Shown: positions 32,746 through 41,264 of the stretch, one piece after another
Position numbering within the stretch: position 1 is the stretch's first letter
Layout of the letters: each line of letters starts with the position of its first letter
Assembly: GCA_041751995.1 (NCBI GenBank)
Contig: JBGSHY010000059.1
Location: 1 to 64,000, forward strand
Length of the DNA: 64,000 nucleotides
DNA from: JANMEX01 sp041751995
Lineage (GTDB): Bacteria > Pseudomonadota > Alphaproteobacteria > Rhizobiales > Rhizobiaceae
Direction: 5' to 3'
Notes under the pieces: generated by a model
The model's input: only the letters and a program-made list of their open reading frames with translations
What the model was told of the DNA's origin: nothing
Database searches by the model: none
Translations under genes and position numbers: made by a program

Positions 32746-33363
32746 ATGTTCTACGAACCCGAGAAGCGCAACCACGGGCTGCCGCATGATCCGTTCAAGG
32801 CGCTTGTCGCGCCACGTCCGATCGGCTGGATCTCAACCCGCTCGACTGACGGGCGTCTCAACCTTGCGCCTTATTCGTATTTCAACGCGCTGAGCGACGA
32901 TCCATGGCTCGTGGCTTTCGCTTCAGGCGGCAAGAAAGACTCGATGAGTTTTGCCGCCGAAAGCGGAGAATTTGTTGTCAACATTGTCACGCAAAAGCTG
33001 ATGGCCGCCATGGTCAGGACGTCTGTTGATGCTCCGCGCGGGGTCAGCGAATTCACCTATGCAGGACTGGAACCGGAAACGTCCACGCTGGTTGCCGCAC
33101 CGCGGGTCAACGGCATAGCCGCAGCACTCGAATGCAAGGTGACCGAAGTCATCGAACCCAAACTGTTGTCCGGCGCGAAATCCGGAATCCAGATGGTCAT
33201 CGGTGAAGTCATCGGCGTTCACATTGATGAAGAAATGCTCACAAATGGCTTTTTTGATTATGAAAAAGCCGGACTGGTGTCCAGGCTCGGATATCTGGAC
33301 TATGCCATTGTCGGTCCGACATTTCAGATGAAGCGCCCCAAATGGAGCGAGCGTAAGCAGTGA
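32746..33363 (+). CDS. Flavin reductase family protein (FMN-binding split barrel)
   Basis: This is a 205-residue FMN-binding split-barrel protein: DPFKALVAPRPIGWISTRS, NLAPYSYFNALSDDP and K-D-S near FASGGKKDS. Proteins of this group bind FMN as oxidoreductases. It follows the nitroreductase gene directly, suggesting paired flavin chemistry. The next gene is convergent after 19 bases. Confidence 0.9.
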   Translation: MFYEPEKRNHGLPHDPFKALVAPRPIGWISTRSTDGRLNLAPYSYFNALSDDPWLVAFASGGKKDSMSFAAESGEFVVNIVTQKLMAAMVRTSVDAPRGVSEFTYAGLEPETSTLVAAPRVNGIAAALECKVTEVIEPKLLSGAKSGIQMVIGEVIGVHIDEEMLTNGFFDYEKAGLVSRLGYLDYAIVGPTFQMKRPKWSERKQ

Positions 33364-33382
33364 ACCTTCAAAACTGCCTTGC

Positions 33383-33934
33383 TTATTTCGGCAGTTCGCA
33401 CCGCACATATTCAACTGGCTTCGCACCCGGCTTGTTGATGACTTGCAGGCCGCCGATTGCTGTTGTCAGCAATGAAATCTGCCGGGATGATGTCTCACCT
33501 TCGGCTTTGCAAGTTGCCTGAACCGAAACAGGATTTGACGACGGCGGTGACGCATTGATTGCGCAGTTTTCTTCGAATTGGCGGATCGACTTGATCGTTA
33601 TGACCGCAAACCCGTCGTAAGGCGCCTGATCAATCTTCGCGCACCCTGCATCATCTGCTGCCCAGGCGCCAATATAAGAAATCTTGGATGCCTTTGTGTC
33701 ATGCAACGCCGCCTCGAGTGTATCTGGCGCAAGTTTGGCCGCTGGCTGCAGCAGGGCTGTCACTGCGTCCGTCTCGTTCAACGGCGCTATCTCGCCATTT
33801 TCGGACGCTGCCTGGGGCTTGGGTGTCGTGTCAGCCGTCACACCGTCACCGACATTAGCAGTGGTGCAGGATGAAAAAACCGAAATCGCCAATAGGCAGA
33901 CTGGCATAAAAATGCGGAAGGAGGCGGCGCGCAT
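33383..33934 (-). CDS. Putative lipoprotein of unknown function
   Basis: This is a 183-residue protein with an N-terminal hydrophobic stretch ending in a lipobox-like FSSC near residue 22. The mature part contains KISYIGAWAADDAGCAKID and later Cys residues, one near the C-terminus (YVRCELPK), which may form a disulfide. No family assigned. The Met at 33934 or 33940 could start it. Confidence 0.65.
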   Translation of the reverse strand: MRAASFRIFMPVCLLAISVFSSCTTANVGDGVTADTTPKPQAASENGEIAPLNETDAVTALLQPAAKLAPDTLEAALHDTKASKISYIGAWAADDAGCAKIDQAPYDGFAVITIKSIRQFEENCAINASPPSSNPVSVQATCKAEGETSSRQISLLTTAIGGLQVINKPGAKPVEYVRCELPK

Positions 33935-34051
33935 TGTCAAAAAATCCCTGAGTCGTGTTCGATTTGTTCCCCAAAAGAGAGGGACGCCACTGGCATTGGC
34001 CTGTCAATACGCTGCGGACGGCGCACTGCTGTAAACCACAATTGACGGCAC

Positions 34052-34942
34052 TTACAGATGCGGCGTTTTTGAGCGGCCTTCCAGATAGACGACCGCCAGG
34101 CCACTTGCGAGAATGAGCAACATGCCCACGGTGGCGAGGCTGTTTGGCACGTCACCAAAGATGACGAAGCCAAGTGCAACTGCCCAGATCATGAACGAGT
34201 AATAAAACGGTGCGACCGCTTGGGCCTGCGCATGTTTGAACGCGAGAAACGTGAACATGTGACCGACAGTGACCAGCAGGCCGGTGCAAAGCGACAAAAG
34301 CAAGTGTTTGGCGGAGGGCGTTACCCAGGTTTCAAATACCAGACCACCCAATGCAGCTGCGATCATCACAAGGCCGTTGGTGACAAATGTCGAAACAAGC
34401 ACTGGCGTTGTGGACGGGATGCGCCGTCCGACAAGGTCGCGCAGGGCCGCGAAAAATGCTGCCGCAAACGCCAGCAAAGCAAAGGGCGACGTCGAGCCAA
34501 AGCCCGGTTGCGCGACCAGCAACGCTCCGGCAAAACCTGCAACGACCAGCAGCCAGCGCAGGCTGTCGATCTTTTCGCGATGAAAGACCGCCATGCCGAC
34601 CAATATGAGCATTGGCAGTATCTGGAAGATGGCCGTGACGTGGCCAATCGGTGCGTTGGCCAATGCCAGGATGAAGGTCAGGATCGCCATGACTTCAAGC
34701 ATGCCGCGGGCGAACACGAACCTGTTCAAGGCCAGCGGCAAATCCTTCCAATGGCCAAGCATGGTCAATAGCGGAATTGCCCAAACGAAGGCAAAAACCC
34801 CGCGCAGGAACAGCGTCTGATATGGCGGCGTGTCCGCCATGATCAGTTTCATCATGCTGTCATTGAGTACAAAGCTCCCTGCGCCAATGAGCATGTAAAG
34901 TATGCCGCGCAGGTTTGACTTGCCGCCCGGCAGGATTTCCAT
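34052..34942 (-). CDS. EamA/DMT family transporter
   Basis: This is a 296-residue inner-membrane protein with ten hydrophobic helices in two EamA halves. A typical start (GAGSFVLNDSMMKLI ... LFLRGVFAF) and a C-terminal half with AP-x-x-YS-x-M-x-WA-x-x-x-G-x-x-x-FGD-x-P are visible. It is likely a drug/metabolite exporter; the substrate is unknown. It lies 8 bases downstream of the alcohol dehydrogenase gene, on the same strand. Confidence 0.92.
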   Translation of the reverse strand: MEILPGGKSNLRGILYMLIGAGSFVLNDSMMKLIMADTPPYQTLFLRGVFAFVWAIPLLTMLGHWKDLPLALNRFVFARGMLEVMAILTFILALANAPIGHVTAIFQILPMLILVGMAVFHREKIDSLRWLLVVAGFAGALLVAQPGFGSTSPFALLAFAAAFFAALRDLVGRRIPSTTPVLVSTFVTNGLVMIAAALGGLVFETWVTPSAKHLLLSLCTGLLVTVGHMFTFLAFKHAQAQAVAPFYYSFMIWAVALGFVIFGDVPNSLATVGMLLILASGLAVVYLEGRSKTPHL

Positions 34943-34950
34943 GTGCCGGT

Positions 34951-36063
34951 TCAGAACGTCACGACGGAGCGGATCGATTTGCCTTCGTGCATCAGGTCAA
35001 AGGCCGTGTTGATTTCGGTCAGCGGCATGGTGTGGGTGATGAGATCATCAATGTTGATCTTGCCGTCCATGTACCAGTCGACAATCTTAGGTACGTCCGT
35101 ACGGCCGCGCGCGCCGCCAAAGGCCGAGCCTTTCCAGATGCGTCCGGTGACCAACTGGAACGGGCGGGTCGAAATTTCCGTCCCCGAAGGCGCGACGCCG
35201 ATGATGATGGATTCGCCCCAGCCGCGATGGCAGCATTCCAAGGCTTGCCGCATTGTGTGGATGTTGCCAATGCATTCGAACGAATAATCCGCGCCGCCGT
35301 CGGTCAGATCCTGAATGGCCGACACCACCTTGTCGCGGCCGACAACATCCGGATTGACGAAGTGGGTCATGCCGAATTTTTTAGCCATTTCGACCTTGGA
35401 CGGGTTGAGATCAACGCCGATGATCTTGTCCGCTCCAACCATGCGCGCGCCCTGAATGACGTTGAGCCCTATGCCGCCGAGACCGAACACCACAACATTG
35501 GAACCCGGCCTCACTTTGGCCGTGTAGATGACCGCGCCAATGCCGGTTGTGACGCCGCAGCCAATGTAGCAAATCTTGTCGAATGGTGCGTCTTCGCGGA
35601 CTTTGGCCAGCGCGATTTCGGGCAAAACGGTAAAGTTCGAGAAGGTCGAACAGCCCATGTAGTGAAACACTTCGCCGCCATCACACGAAAAGCGCGATGT
35701 CTGGTCCGGCATCAGGCCTTGGCCCTGGGTTGCCCGGATCGAGGTGCAGAGGTTCGAGCGCTGTGACAGGCAGGTTTTGCACGAGCGGCACTCCGGCGTG
35801 TAAAGCGGGATGACATGATCGCCCGGTTTGACCGACGTCACGCCAGCGCCAACTTCGCGGACGATGCCCGCACCTTCGTGGCCCAAGATTGCTGGAAATT
35901 TCCCCTCCGAATCAAGACCTGACAATGTGTAGGCGTCGGTATGGCAGACACCGGTCGCCATTATTTCAACCAGCACTTCGCCTGCCTTTGGCCCGCCTAT
36001 GTCAATTGTTTCAATGGTCAGAGGCTTGTTGGCTTCCCAGGCAACGGCTGCGCGCGACTTCAT
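34951..36063 (-). CDS. S-(hydroxymethyl)glutathione dehydrogenase (class III alcohol dehydrogenase)
   Basis: It oxidises the glutathione adduct of formaldehyde with NAD+. The 370-residue zinc enzyme has CHTDAYTLSG, the catalytic-zinc GHEGAGIV, the structural-zinc Cys cluster (CRSCKTCLSQRSNLC), GLGGIGLNV for NAD binding, and the SAFGGARGRTDVPKIVDWY end typical of class III (AdhC/FrmA). It is transcribed before the EamA gene. The esterase partner FrmB/FghA is not in the window. Confidence 0.95.
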   Translation of the reverse strand: MKSRAAVAWEANKPLTIETIDIGGPKAGEVLVEIMATGVCHTDAYTLSGLDSEGKFPAILGHEGAGIVREVGAGVTSVKPGDHVIPLYTPECRSCKTCLSQRSNLCTSIRATQGQGLMPDQTSRFSCDGGEVFHYMGCSTFSNFTVLPEIALAKVREDAPFDKICYIGCGVTTGIGAVIYTAKVRPGSNVVVFGLGGIGLNVIQGARMVGADKIIGVDLNPSKVEMAKKFGMTHFVNPDVVGRDKVVSAIQDLTDGGADYSFECIGNIHTMRQALECCHRGWGESIIIGVAPSGTEISTRPFQLVTGRIWKGSAFGGARGRTDVPKIVDWYMDGKINIDDLITHTMPLTEINTAFDLMHEGKSIRSVVTF

Positions 36064-36174
36064 CTATGATTCCTCCCGGCAAATTTTTATTGCCAAAGCT
36101 TAACCAAACGAAATTGGTCTGGAAACCCGAGAATTTGTGATAGTTTTCGAACCCAAACAGCCGTTGGCGTAGGT

Positions 36175-36215
36175 TTGATTCAAGACAATGACCGCATTTG
36201 CGGTTCTTGTATCAA
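36175..36215. promoter_or_regulatory. Long inverted repeat in the universal stress gene leader
   Basis: Outer arms TTGAT-x-CAAGA (36175-36185) and TCTTG-x-ATCAA (36205-36215) are complementary, with one central mismatch. Inner ACCGC/GCGGT (36191-36195, 36200-36204) close a 4-base loop, with a 5-base bulge on one side. TTGAT-N4-GACAA at 36175-36188 is one mismatch from the FNR/FixK box TTGAY-N4-RTCAA. It may be a regulator site or an mRNA hairpin; it ends 39 bases before the start codon. Confidence 0.4.
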
Positions 36216-36254
36216 TCCTTCCAACGGCCAAGGTCCGGAACAGGAGGAGTCACC

Positions 36255-37091
36255 ATGTCGTTCAAGACCATTCTCAGCGTTATCGGAATGAACCAAGGCA
36301 ACCGCGACCTGGAGCTTGCCTCCGAGATTTGCCGCGAGGCCAACGCTCATATGTCGGTGCTGGTTGTTTCGCCTGCCGCCGCCGTGCCAATCGGCACCTA
36401 TGCCGATGTGGTCTCTGATGCATGGTATGTCGAACGACAGCGTGACGCCAAGAAGTTGAAAGCGCGCGCCGAAGAAGTCACACAGCTCATAGACGGCAAG
36501 GAACTATCAACCGACATCACCAGCGAGTATGCCGAAACCGCGCTGATCGGCGATGTCATCGGTCGGCGCGCCCGCTATGCCGACCTGACATTGTTTGGTC
36601 CGAGCCTATTGGCGGACGAAGCCCTAACCGACAATGCGCTGGACGGCGCACTGTTCCGTTCGGGACGCCCTGTGCTGATGGTGCCGGAAAAAACCAAGGC
36701 GACTTTGAAGCCGAAGGCGGTCAGCATCGCCTGGGATGGCAGCCTTGAAGCTGCCCGGGCCGTCGCTGCTGCGATGGACCTGCTGATCGCGGCCGACGAT
36801 GTGCGGATCGTCATGGTAGATCCTGTTGCGGGCGAGGGTGGTCATGGTGCTGAGCCCGGCTCAGATCTCGCCGCCTATCTGTCGAGGCAGGGGATCAAGC
36901 TCACTGTGGACCGCTTGGCATCTGCAGGTCATTCCGTGTCGGATGTGCTTGCGCAGCATGCGCTCGACAACAAGGTCGAACTCATGGTCATGGGCGCCTA
37001 CGGCCATTCACGGCTTCGCGAGCGCATCTTTGGCGGTGTGACGCGTTCCATGCTGCACCGGGTTACACTGCCGATTCTGATGGCGCACTAG
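36255..37091 (+). CDS. Universal stress protein, two-domain
   Basis: This is a 278-residue soluble protein with tandem UspA-like halves. The second carries the ATP-type motif G-A-Y-G-H-S-R-L-R-E-R-I-x-G-G-V-T-R, close to G-x2-G-x9-G(S/T). The first half is degenerate. Such proteins help survive stress and low oxygen. The ATG at 36255 was chosen because of the AGGAGG-like site before it. A terminator follows the stop at about 37120. Confidence 0.93.
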   Translation: MSFKTILSVIGMNQGNRDLELASEICREANAHMSVLVVSPAAAVPIGTYADVVSDAWYVERQRDAKKLKARAEEVTQLIDGKELSTDITSEYAETALIGDVIGRRARYADLTLFGPSLLADEALTDNALDGALFRSGRPVLMVPEKTKATLKPKAVSIAWDGSLEAARAVAAAMDLLIAADDVRIVMVDPVAGEGGHGAEPGSDLAAYLSRQGIKLTVDRLASAGHSVSDVLAQHALDNKVELMVMGAYGHSRLRERIFGGVTRSMLHRVTLPILMAH

Positions 37092-37119
37092 ACCATTTTC
37101 ATTGGGCGGGGGCGTCCAG

Positions 37120-37172
37120 ACACCCGGCAGCCTGTGGCAGGGGGGCAGCCGGGTGTGTTAGTTTTAGGTTTT
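37120..37172 (+). terminator. Intrinsic terminator after universal stress gene
   Basis: ACACCCGGC (37120-37128) pairs with GCCGGGTGT (37148-37156), with a 19-base loop that can pair further, followed by a T-rich GTTAGTTTTAGGTTTTCC. It lies 28 bases after the universal stress gene stop. Confidence 0.65.
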
Positions 37173-37198
37173 CCTATCCGGAATCTGGCAATTGAACC

Positions 37199-37227
37199 TT
37201 GATCGGCGCGCATTTTCTCGCCATAAG
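37199..37227 (+). promoter_or_regulatory. Candidate promoter of tRNA-Ser
   Basis: TTGATC (37199-37204) and CATAAG (37222-37227) are spaced by 17 bases. The -10 box ends 10 bases before the mature tRNA. Both boxes are partial matches to sigma-70 hexamers. Confidence 0.4.
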
Positions 37228-37237
37228 CCCGTTCAAT

Positions 37238-37327
37238 GGAAGGGTGGCCGAGTGGTTTAAGGCAACGGTCTTGAAAACCGTCGTGCGGGAAACCGTACCG
37301 TGGGTTCGAATCCCACCCCTTCCGCCA
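37238..37327 (+). tRNA. tRNA-Ser (anticodon UGA)
   Basis: This is a 90-base class II tRNA. The acceptor stem is GGAAGGG with CCCTTCC (37317-37323), the discriminator is G, and CCA is encoded (37325-37327). The D arm is GCC-GAGTGGTTTAA-GGC. The anticodon loop CTTGAAA has TGA at 37272-37274. A long variable arm and the TTCGAAT loop in GTGGG/CCCAC complete it. It reads UCA codons and, by wobble, UCG. Confidence 0.97.
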
Positions 37328-37850
37328 ATGCCTTTTGTAACATGCAGATATCATTAAATTTATTTTGATATTTTTATGTGAATGCTTGCCGGCCACCTAG
37401 TTGCAGTGTGTTCAGACGGTGCGCAAACTGGCAAGGACATCTGCGCGCGCGGACGGCTCAATGTTGCGGCGAAAAACGCTTCCGATTCCCCAACTCCGCG
37501 TCTACCGCGTCCCCTGGCCCCACACCATTATCGCCAAGGTCCGCCAAAGCGCAGATTTTCTCAACCTTTTGACAAATCAGCCAGATTTCGCGTCGGGTAT
37601 GATTCGTGGCTAGGACGACGCGATAGAGTTGACGAGAGCACTAAAATGAAGTCCGACCAAACTACGTCACTGGGATCTAGACGCTCACTACACCAACTTA
37701 GACTTGGCCAACATGCATCAAAGCTCACAACATATAGCACTCGATAAACCGGCGAAGGAATTGTTGCGACAACATGGTCGGCGATCGCTTTTACTATACG
37801 CTAAGCAGGAGCGGATACGCAGAATGCGTCCACATAGAAAATCACCAATG
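37328..37850. other. 523-base stretch without a convincing gene
   Basis: Short frames here have no protein-like composition, signal or family resemblance. No copy of the tRNA 3' end, no integrase and no clear repeat was seen. It may be degraded DNA at a tRNA-adjacent insertion point. Confidence 0.5.
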
Positions 37851-38810
37851 CTATGACACGAGATCAATCAGCCCCCCGCGCTCGAGCAGTAGGATCAGCA
37901 TCGTCAGTGTCGCGCAGGCACAGACCGTAGCGACGAGTAGCGCAGTAGCACTCAGTTCTGCCATGCCAAAGCGCGCCCCGAAAATCGGATAGATACTCAT
38001 CATCGGCGTCGCTGCGAATAAGAGTCCGCCCGCGAGCAGCACCGGATCGAGCCCCGGCATAAGCAGGAGCGCCACCCCGACCGACAGCGGATGCCCTACG
38101 AGTTTGCCTACAACGATTCGCAGCACCTCCATCGGTGCGCTAGTACCGGCGCCAAGCTGAGCCAGCCGCCCGCCGACCACGAAGAGTGCTAGCGGCACCG
38201 CCGCTGTCCCGACAAGCGCCACAGGCCGTGCCGCCACGTAGGGCAGGCTGACTCCGGAAGCAGCCACCGCAATCCCCGCGGCAATGGCAATGAGCAGCGG
38301 GTTTCGGATCAGCGTCCGCCCGATACCCGCAAGTACCGCGCCGAGCGAACCGACCCGCGCACCTGCCATTTCGGCAATCGTGAGGCCAACGGGAAGCATA
38401 ATCAAGTTCTCCACGATCATCGTCTGTGCCAGAATCGGTGCCGCCTCTGCACCGACTACAAGTGTCGCTATTGGAAAGCTCAATGACCCGCTGTTGCTGA
38501 CAGACATACCCAACCCCTGCATCGCGCAGACACCTGCATCTCTGCCGTCCTGCCGCGCCCAGAGATACCCCACCGCAAAAATTACAAGCGATCCAGCGCA
38601 ATATCCAGCCAGGTAGCGCACATCCATGGTCTCGCCGACCGGCGCCCCGGCCAGCGCATTGAACACCAATGCTGGCAGCGCCACCTTGAGGACGAAGGCG
38701 CTCAGCCCAACCAGCGCCGCAGCCTCAAGATACCTTAGCCGTAGCGCCGCATATCCCGCTACGATGATGGCGAAGACCGGAGCGACAATCTGCAGGACCG
38801 AAAAAACCAT
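37851..38810 (-). CDS. AEC family (auxin efflux carrier-like) transporter
   Basis: This is a 319-residue protein with about ten membrane helices and the characteristic AEC start (IVAPVFAIIVAGYAALR) and a central SNSGSLSFPIA crossover motif. The likely role is a small-molecule exporter of unknown substrate. The ATG at 38810 has a GGGGAGG 8 bases upstream; the longer frame to 38915 looks spurious. It stands alone between gene-poor flanks. Confidence 0.9.
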   Translation of the reverse strand: MVFSVLQIVAPVFAIIVAGYAALRLRYLEAAALVGLSAFVLKVALPALVFNALAGAPVGETMDVRYLAGYCAGSLVIFAVGYLWARQDGRDAGVCAMQGLGMSVSNSGSLSFPIATLVVGAEAAPILAQTMIVENLIMLPVGLTIAEMAGARVGSLGAVLAGIGRTLIRNPLLIAIAAGIAVAASGVSLPYVAARPVALVGTAAVPLALFVVGGRLAQLGAGTSAPMEVLRIVVGKLVGHPLSVGVALLLMPGLDPVLLAGGLLFAATPMMSIYPIFGARFGMAELSATALLVATVCACATLTMLILLLERGGLIDLVS

Positions 38811-39413
38811 TCCGAGTGCCTCCCCAAACGAACTGAGTTGAAGTGTATCACAGTTAAGCGGCGCACGCTTCCGCAGAGGCGAAGACGCGCCTTGCATGAA
38901 TGATGATGACTGCAATTACGGGCAAACTCGTCCGCGTGGTGTCGATCAAGTCTGGCCCCGACAATTGACAGCAAGGAGTTTCGACTTTCACTGGCAAGTT
39001 GAAGGCGGCACGTTTCGGCGCGTTTGACTGCGCCGAACTGCTCGCAGCAAAATCCTGCTTTCAAGATGGCCAATCATCAGAGCGGCGCAACAGTGTTCAT
39101 CCTTCACCTGCACGATGAAGGCACCTTAGCCGTACAGACTGCATCCGACGGCCGACCGCTCAATCCGTCACCGATTATTGAGATGGTGCCACACTAACGA
39201 CTACCGTAATTCCGTTGATTCTTGGCGATGCCGATGATGAATCGCTGGCATTAGCGGGCATTTGCTCAAAGCTGATGATTGGCATTCGTCACGGCATTGA
39301 AGCCACCATGTTGCTGGAAGCCTTTGTGTCAACCGGACAGGTGGCGTTCATATGCACACATCCAATTAGTCACGGTTATCGTAATGGGTTCCAGAAATTC
39401 TGGAGAACCAAGA
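38811..39413. other. 603-base stretch between AEC transporter and small exported-protein genes
   Basis: No sizeable gene is convincing here. The only protein-like frame is the short 39066-39197 one. No repeats, integrase or tRNA fragment seen. With 37328-37850 it flanks the AEC gene, giving a low-density block after tRNA-Ser. Confidence 0.5.
39066..39197 (+). CDS. Possible 43-residue small protein or gene remnant
   Basis: This short frame reads MANHQSGATVFILHLHDEGT, continuing to a proline-rich end. It has a plausible amino-acid mix in an otherwise gene-free stretch. The ribosome binding site is weak and no family is recognised, so it may be the tail of a decayed gene. Confidence 0.25.
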   Translation: MANHQSGATVFILHLHDEGTLAVQTASDGRPLNPSPIIEMVPH

Positions 39414-39797
39414 ATGCTCGACGCCAAATCTCTTTCTGTGATGTTTTTGGCATACGTTTGGGTAGTCTCGGCCCACGCTGAAAATCTCCAGAACGATTCG
39501 ATCCGCGAAGCCATTTCCGGTCGAAAAGTGGTGCTTTCGACCTTGGGCTTTGATTTTCCGTTGTTCTACAGCAAAAGCGGCAGCGTGACCGGCGATGGGA
39601 CCAATTCCGGACTGGCGAAGTATTTCACCCCCAAGGAAACCGGCCAATGGTGGGTGGCAAACGACCAGCTTTGCCAAAAATTTCCGACCTGGTACAAAGG
39701 CAAGACATGGTGCTTTGAACTCGAAAGGATTGACGCCAACCGGCTCTACTGGAGACGGGATGACGGGTTTAGCGGGAAAGCGCGCATAAACGGCTGA
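39414..39797 (+). CDS. Small exported protein, perhaps DUF995-like
   Basis: This is a 127-residue protein with a signal peptide (residues 1-22, ending in SAHA). The mature part has LSTLGFDFPLFYSKSGSVTGDG, ETGQWW, LCQKFPTWYKG and CFELERI, with two Cys that may pair. The pattern recalls small rhizobial periplasmic proteins such as DUF995, but this was not checked. The ATG at 39414 has GGAGAA upstream and begins the signal peptide. Confidence 0.7.
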   Translation: MLDAKSLSVMFLAYVWVVSAHAENLQNDSIREAISGRKVVLSTLGFDFPLFYSKSGSVTGDGTNSGLAKYFTPKETGQWWVANDQLCQKFPTWYKGKTWCFELERIDANRLYWRRDDGFSGKARING

Positions 39798-39964
39798 CAA
39801 ACCTGCGGTTTTTTGCCACGTTTTTGCTTTGCCGCAAAAATGTCGCCATGCTGCCACAATTATTTAATCCACTGTCAAACATTCCCAGCGCATGTGTTGA
39901 TTTGAGCCGGGTACCGTTTGTCTCGCGGGGGCGGGATGGCGATCTCATAGGGGTTAGACGCCGC

Positions 39965-41203
39965 ATGACTTCACGAATTGGCGACCGATTGGTTTTACGT
40001 TCCAAGTTTCGGAGCGTCTGGATCTTGTGCGCCAGCGCAGTCGCCTTGACGGCATGCACCTCCGCCGGCCCCAAAGTGACGATGGTCAAGAAGACCAAGT
40101 CCAAGGAATATTTCTCTGAAAAGGATTATGGCGTCAAAGCCAGTCCGCGCGTTGTCGATGTCGCAATGGCTTCATTGCCCGGCATGAAAATGAAGCGCAT
40201 GCCGCGCGGCGGCGGCCGGGACCAGATTGGCAAGCCCTACAAGATCAAGGGCAAATGGTATGTGCCCAAGGAAGATCCGAATTATCAGGTTGCTGGAACC
40301 GCCTCCTGGTATGGCGATGCGTTTCATGGCCGTTTGACTGCAAATGGCGAAGTCTATGACATGAACCATCTGTCAGCTGCGCATCCGACCATGCCGCTTC
40401 CCAGCTATGCGCGTGTCACCAACAAAAAGAATGGCAACTCGGTTATCGTTCGTGTCAATGACCGCGGTCCCTATGCGCATGGCCGTGTCATCGACCTTTC
40501 AAAACGCGCAGCACAGCTTTTGGACTATACCTCGACTGGCACCGCGCAGGTCGTGGTGGAATATGTCGGCCGGGCGCCGGTTGATGGCGCAGACGATGAA
40601 TATCTCATGGCTTCCTACAAACCAGGCTCAGGCAATCCGGCCGAACTCAGCCCCGGTGTGATGGTGGCCATGAACAACGGCGGCGGTCAACGACCAGTCG
40701 TGGCGATGGCGCTTGCCGGTGCCGAAGTTTCATCCCCCAGGCCGGTCGCGAAGGTTATCGAGCCCTATGATCCTTTTACACCGGAAAATTCGGACGCTCT
40801 TCTCTCCGTAGCGCCGATACCTGATGCGCGGCCAAGTGAATGTGTGGATTTTACAGCCTGCGACGAACCCGGAACTGACGTTTTGCTCGCTGGCTATGCC
40901 GACAAACGTGTATCGGACAGCCACAAGGCAACGTCCGCATTTGCAGCATTTGATCTGGACGAGACCAGGGTCATGAACGGCGTTCAGGATCCTGGCGCCG
41001 AGCGCATTCTTGTCGGTGTGTTCGACAAAAAGTCGATCAAGGGCCTAAGCGAAAAGCTGACCGTTCTTGCCACCATCAAAATGGAAACCGATGCTGATGG
41101 CGCGATATCTGTATTCGCCCAGCCGAAAAAGGGCGGCTCGGTTGACAGTGCCTTGAAGGCATTGTGGAAGAACGGATACGCCGACGCTTTCGTCGTCCGC
41201 TGA
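39965..41203 (+). CDS. RlpA-like lipoprotein with double-psi beta-barrel
   Basis: This is a 412-residue putative lipoprotein (lipobox LTAC near residue 29) with the RlpA DPBB domain: GTASWYGDAFHGRLTANGE, LPSYARVTN, VNDRGPY and RVIDLSKRAA. The C-terminal 70 residues resemble a SPOR-type peptidoglycan-binding end. RlpA proteins act on septal glycan strands, some as lytic transglycosylases. The Met at 39965 gives the proper lipoprotein signal. The dac-type gene follows. Confidence 0.9.
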   Translation: MTSRIGDRLVLRSKFRSVWILCASAVALTACTSAGPKVTMVKKTKSKEYFSEKDYGVKASPRVVDVAMASLPGMKMKRMPRGGGRDQIGKPYKIKGKWYVPKEDPNYQVAGTASWYGDAFHGRLTANGEVYDMNHLSAAHPTMPLPSYARVTNKKNGNSVIVRVNDRGPYAHGRVIDLSKRAAQLLDYTSTGTAQVVVEYVGRAPVDGADDEYLMASYKPGSGNPAELSPGVMVAMNNGGGQRPVVAMALAGAEVSSPRPVAKVIEPYDPFTPENSDALLSVAPIPDARPSECVDFTACDEPGTDVLLAGYADKRVSDSHKATSAFAAFDLDETRVMNGVQDPGAERILVGVFDKKSIKGLSEKLTVLATIKMETDADGAISVFAQPKKGGSVDSALKALWKNGYADAFVVR

Positions 41204-41264
41204 GATATCCTCGCTCAATCAAAATCCATTGAACTTGTTACGGCGCTGGCCTAGGTCTCGCCGC

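Noticed and set aside
37382..37747. Plus-strand frame of 121 codons after tRNA-Ser
   Set aside because: Composition is not protein-like, no ribosome binding site and no motif.
37328..39413. Integrated element with att site in tRNA-Ser
   Set aside because: No second copy of the tRNA 3' end and no integrase was found, so only a gene-poor block is reported.
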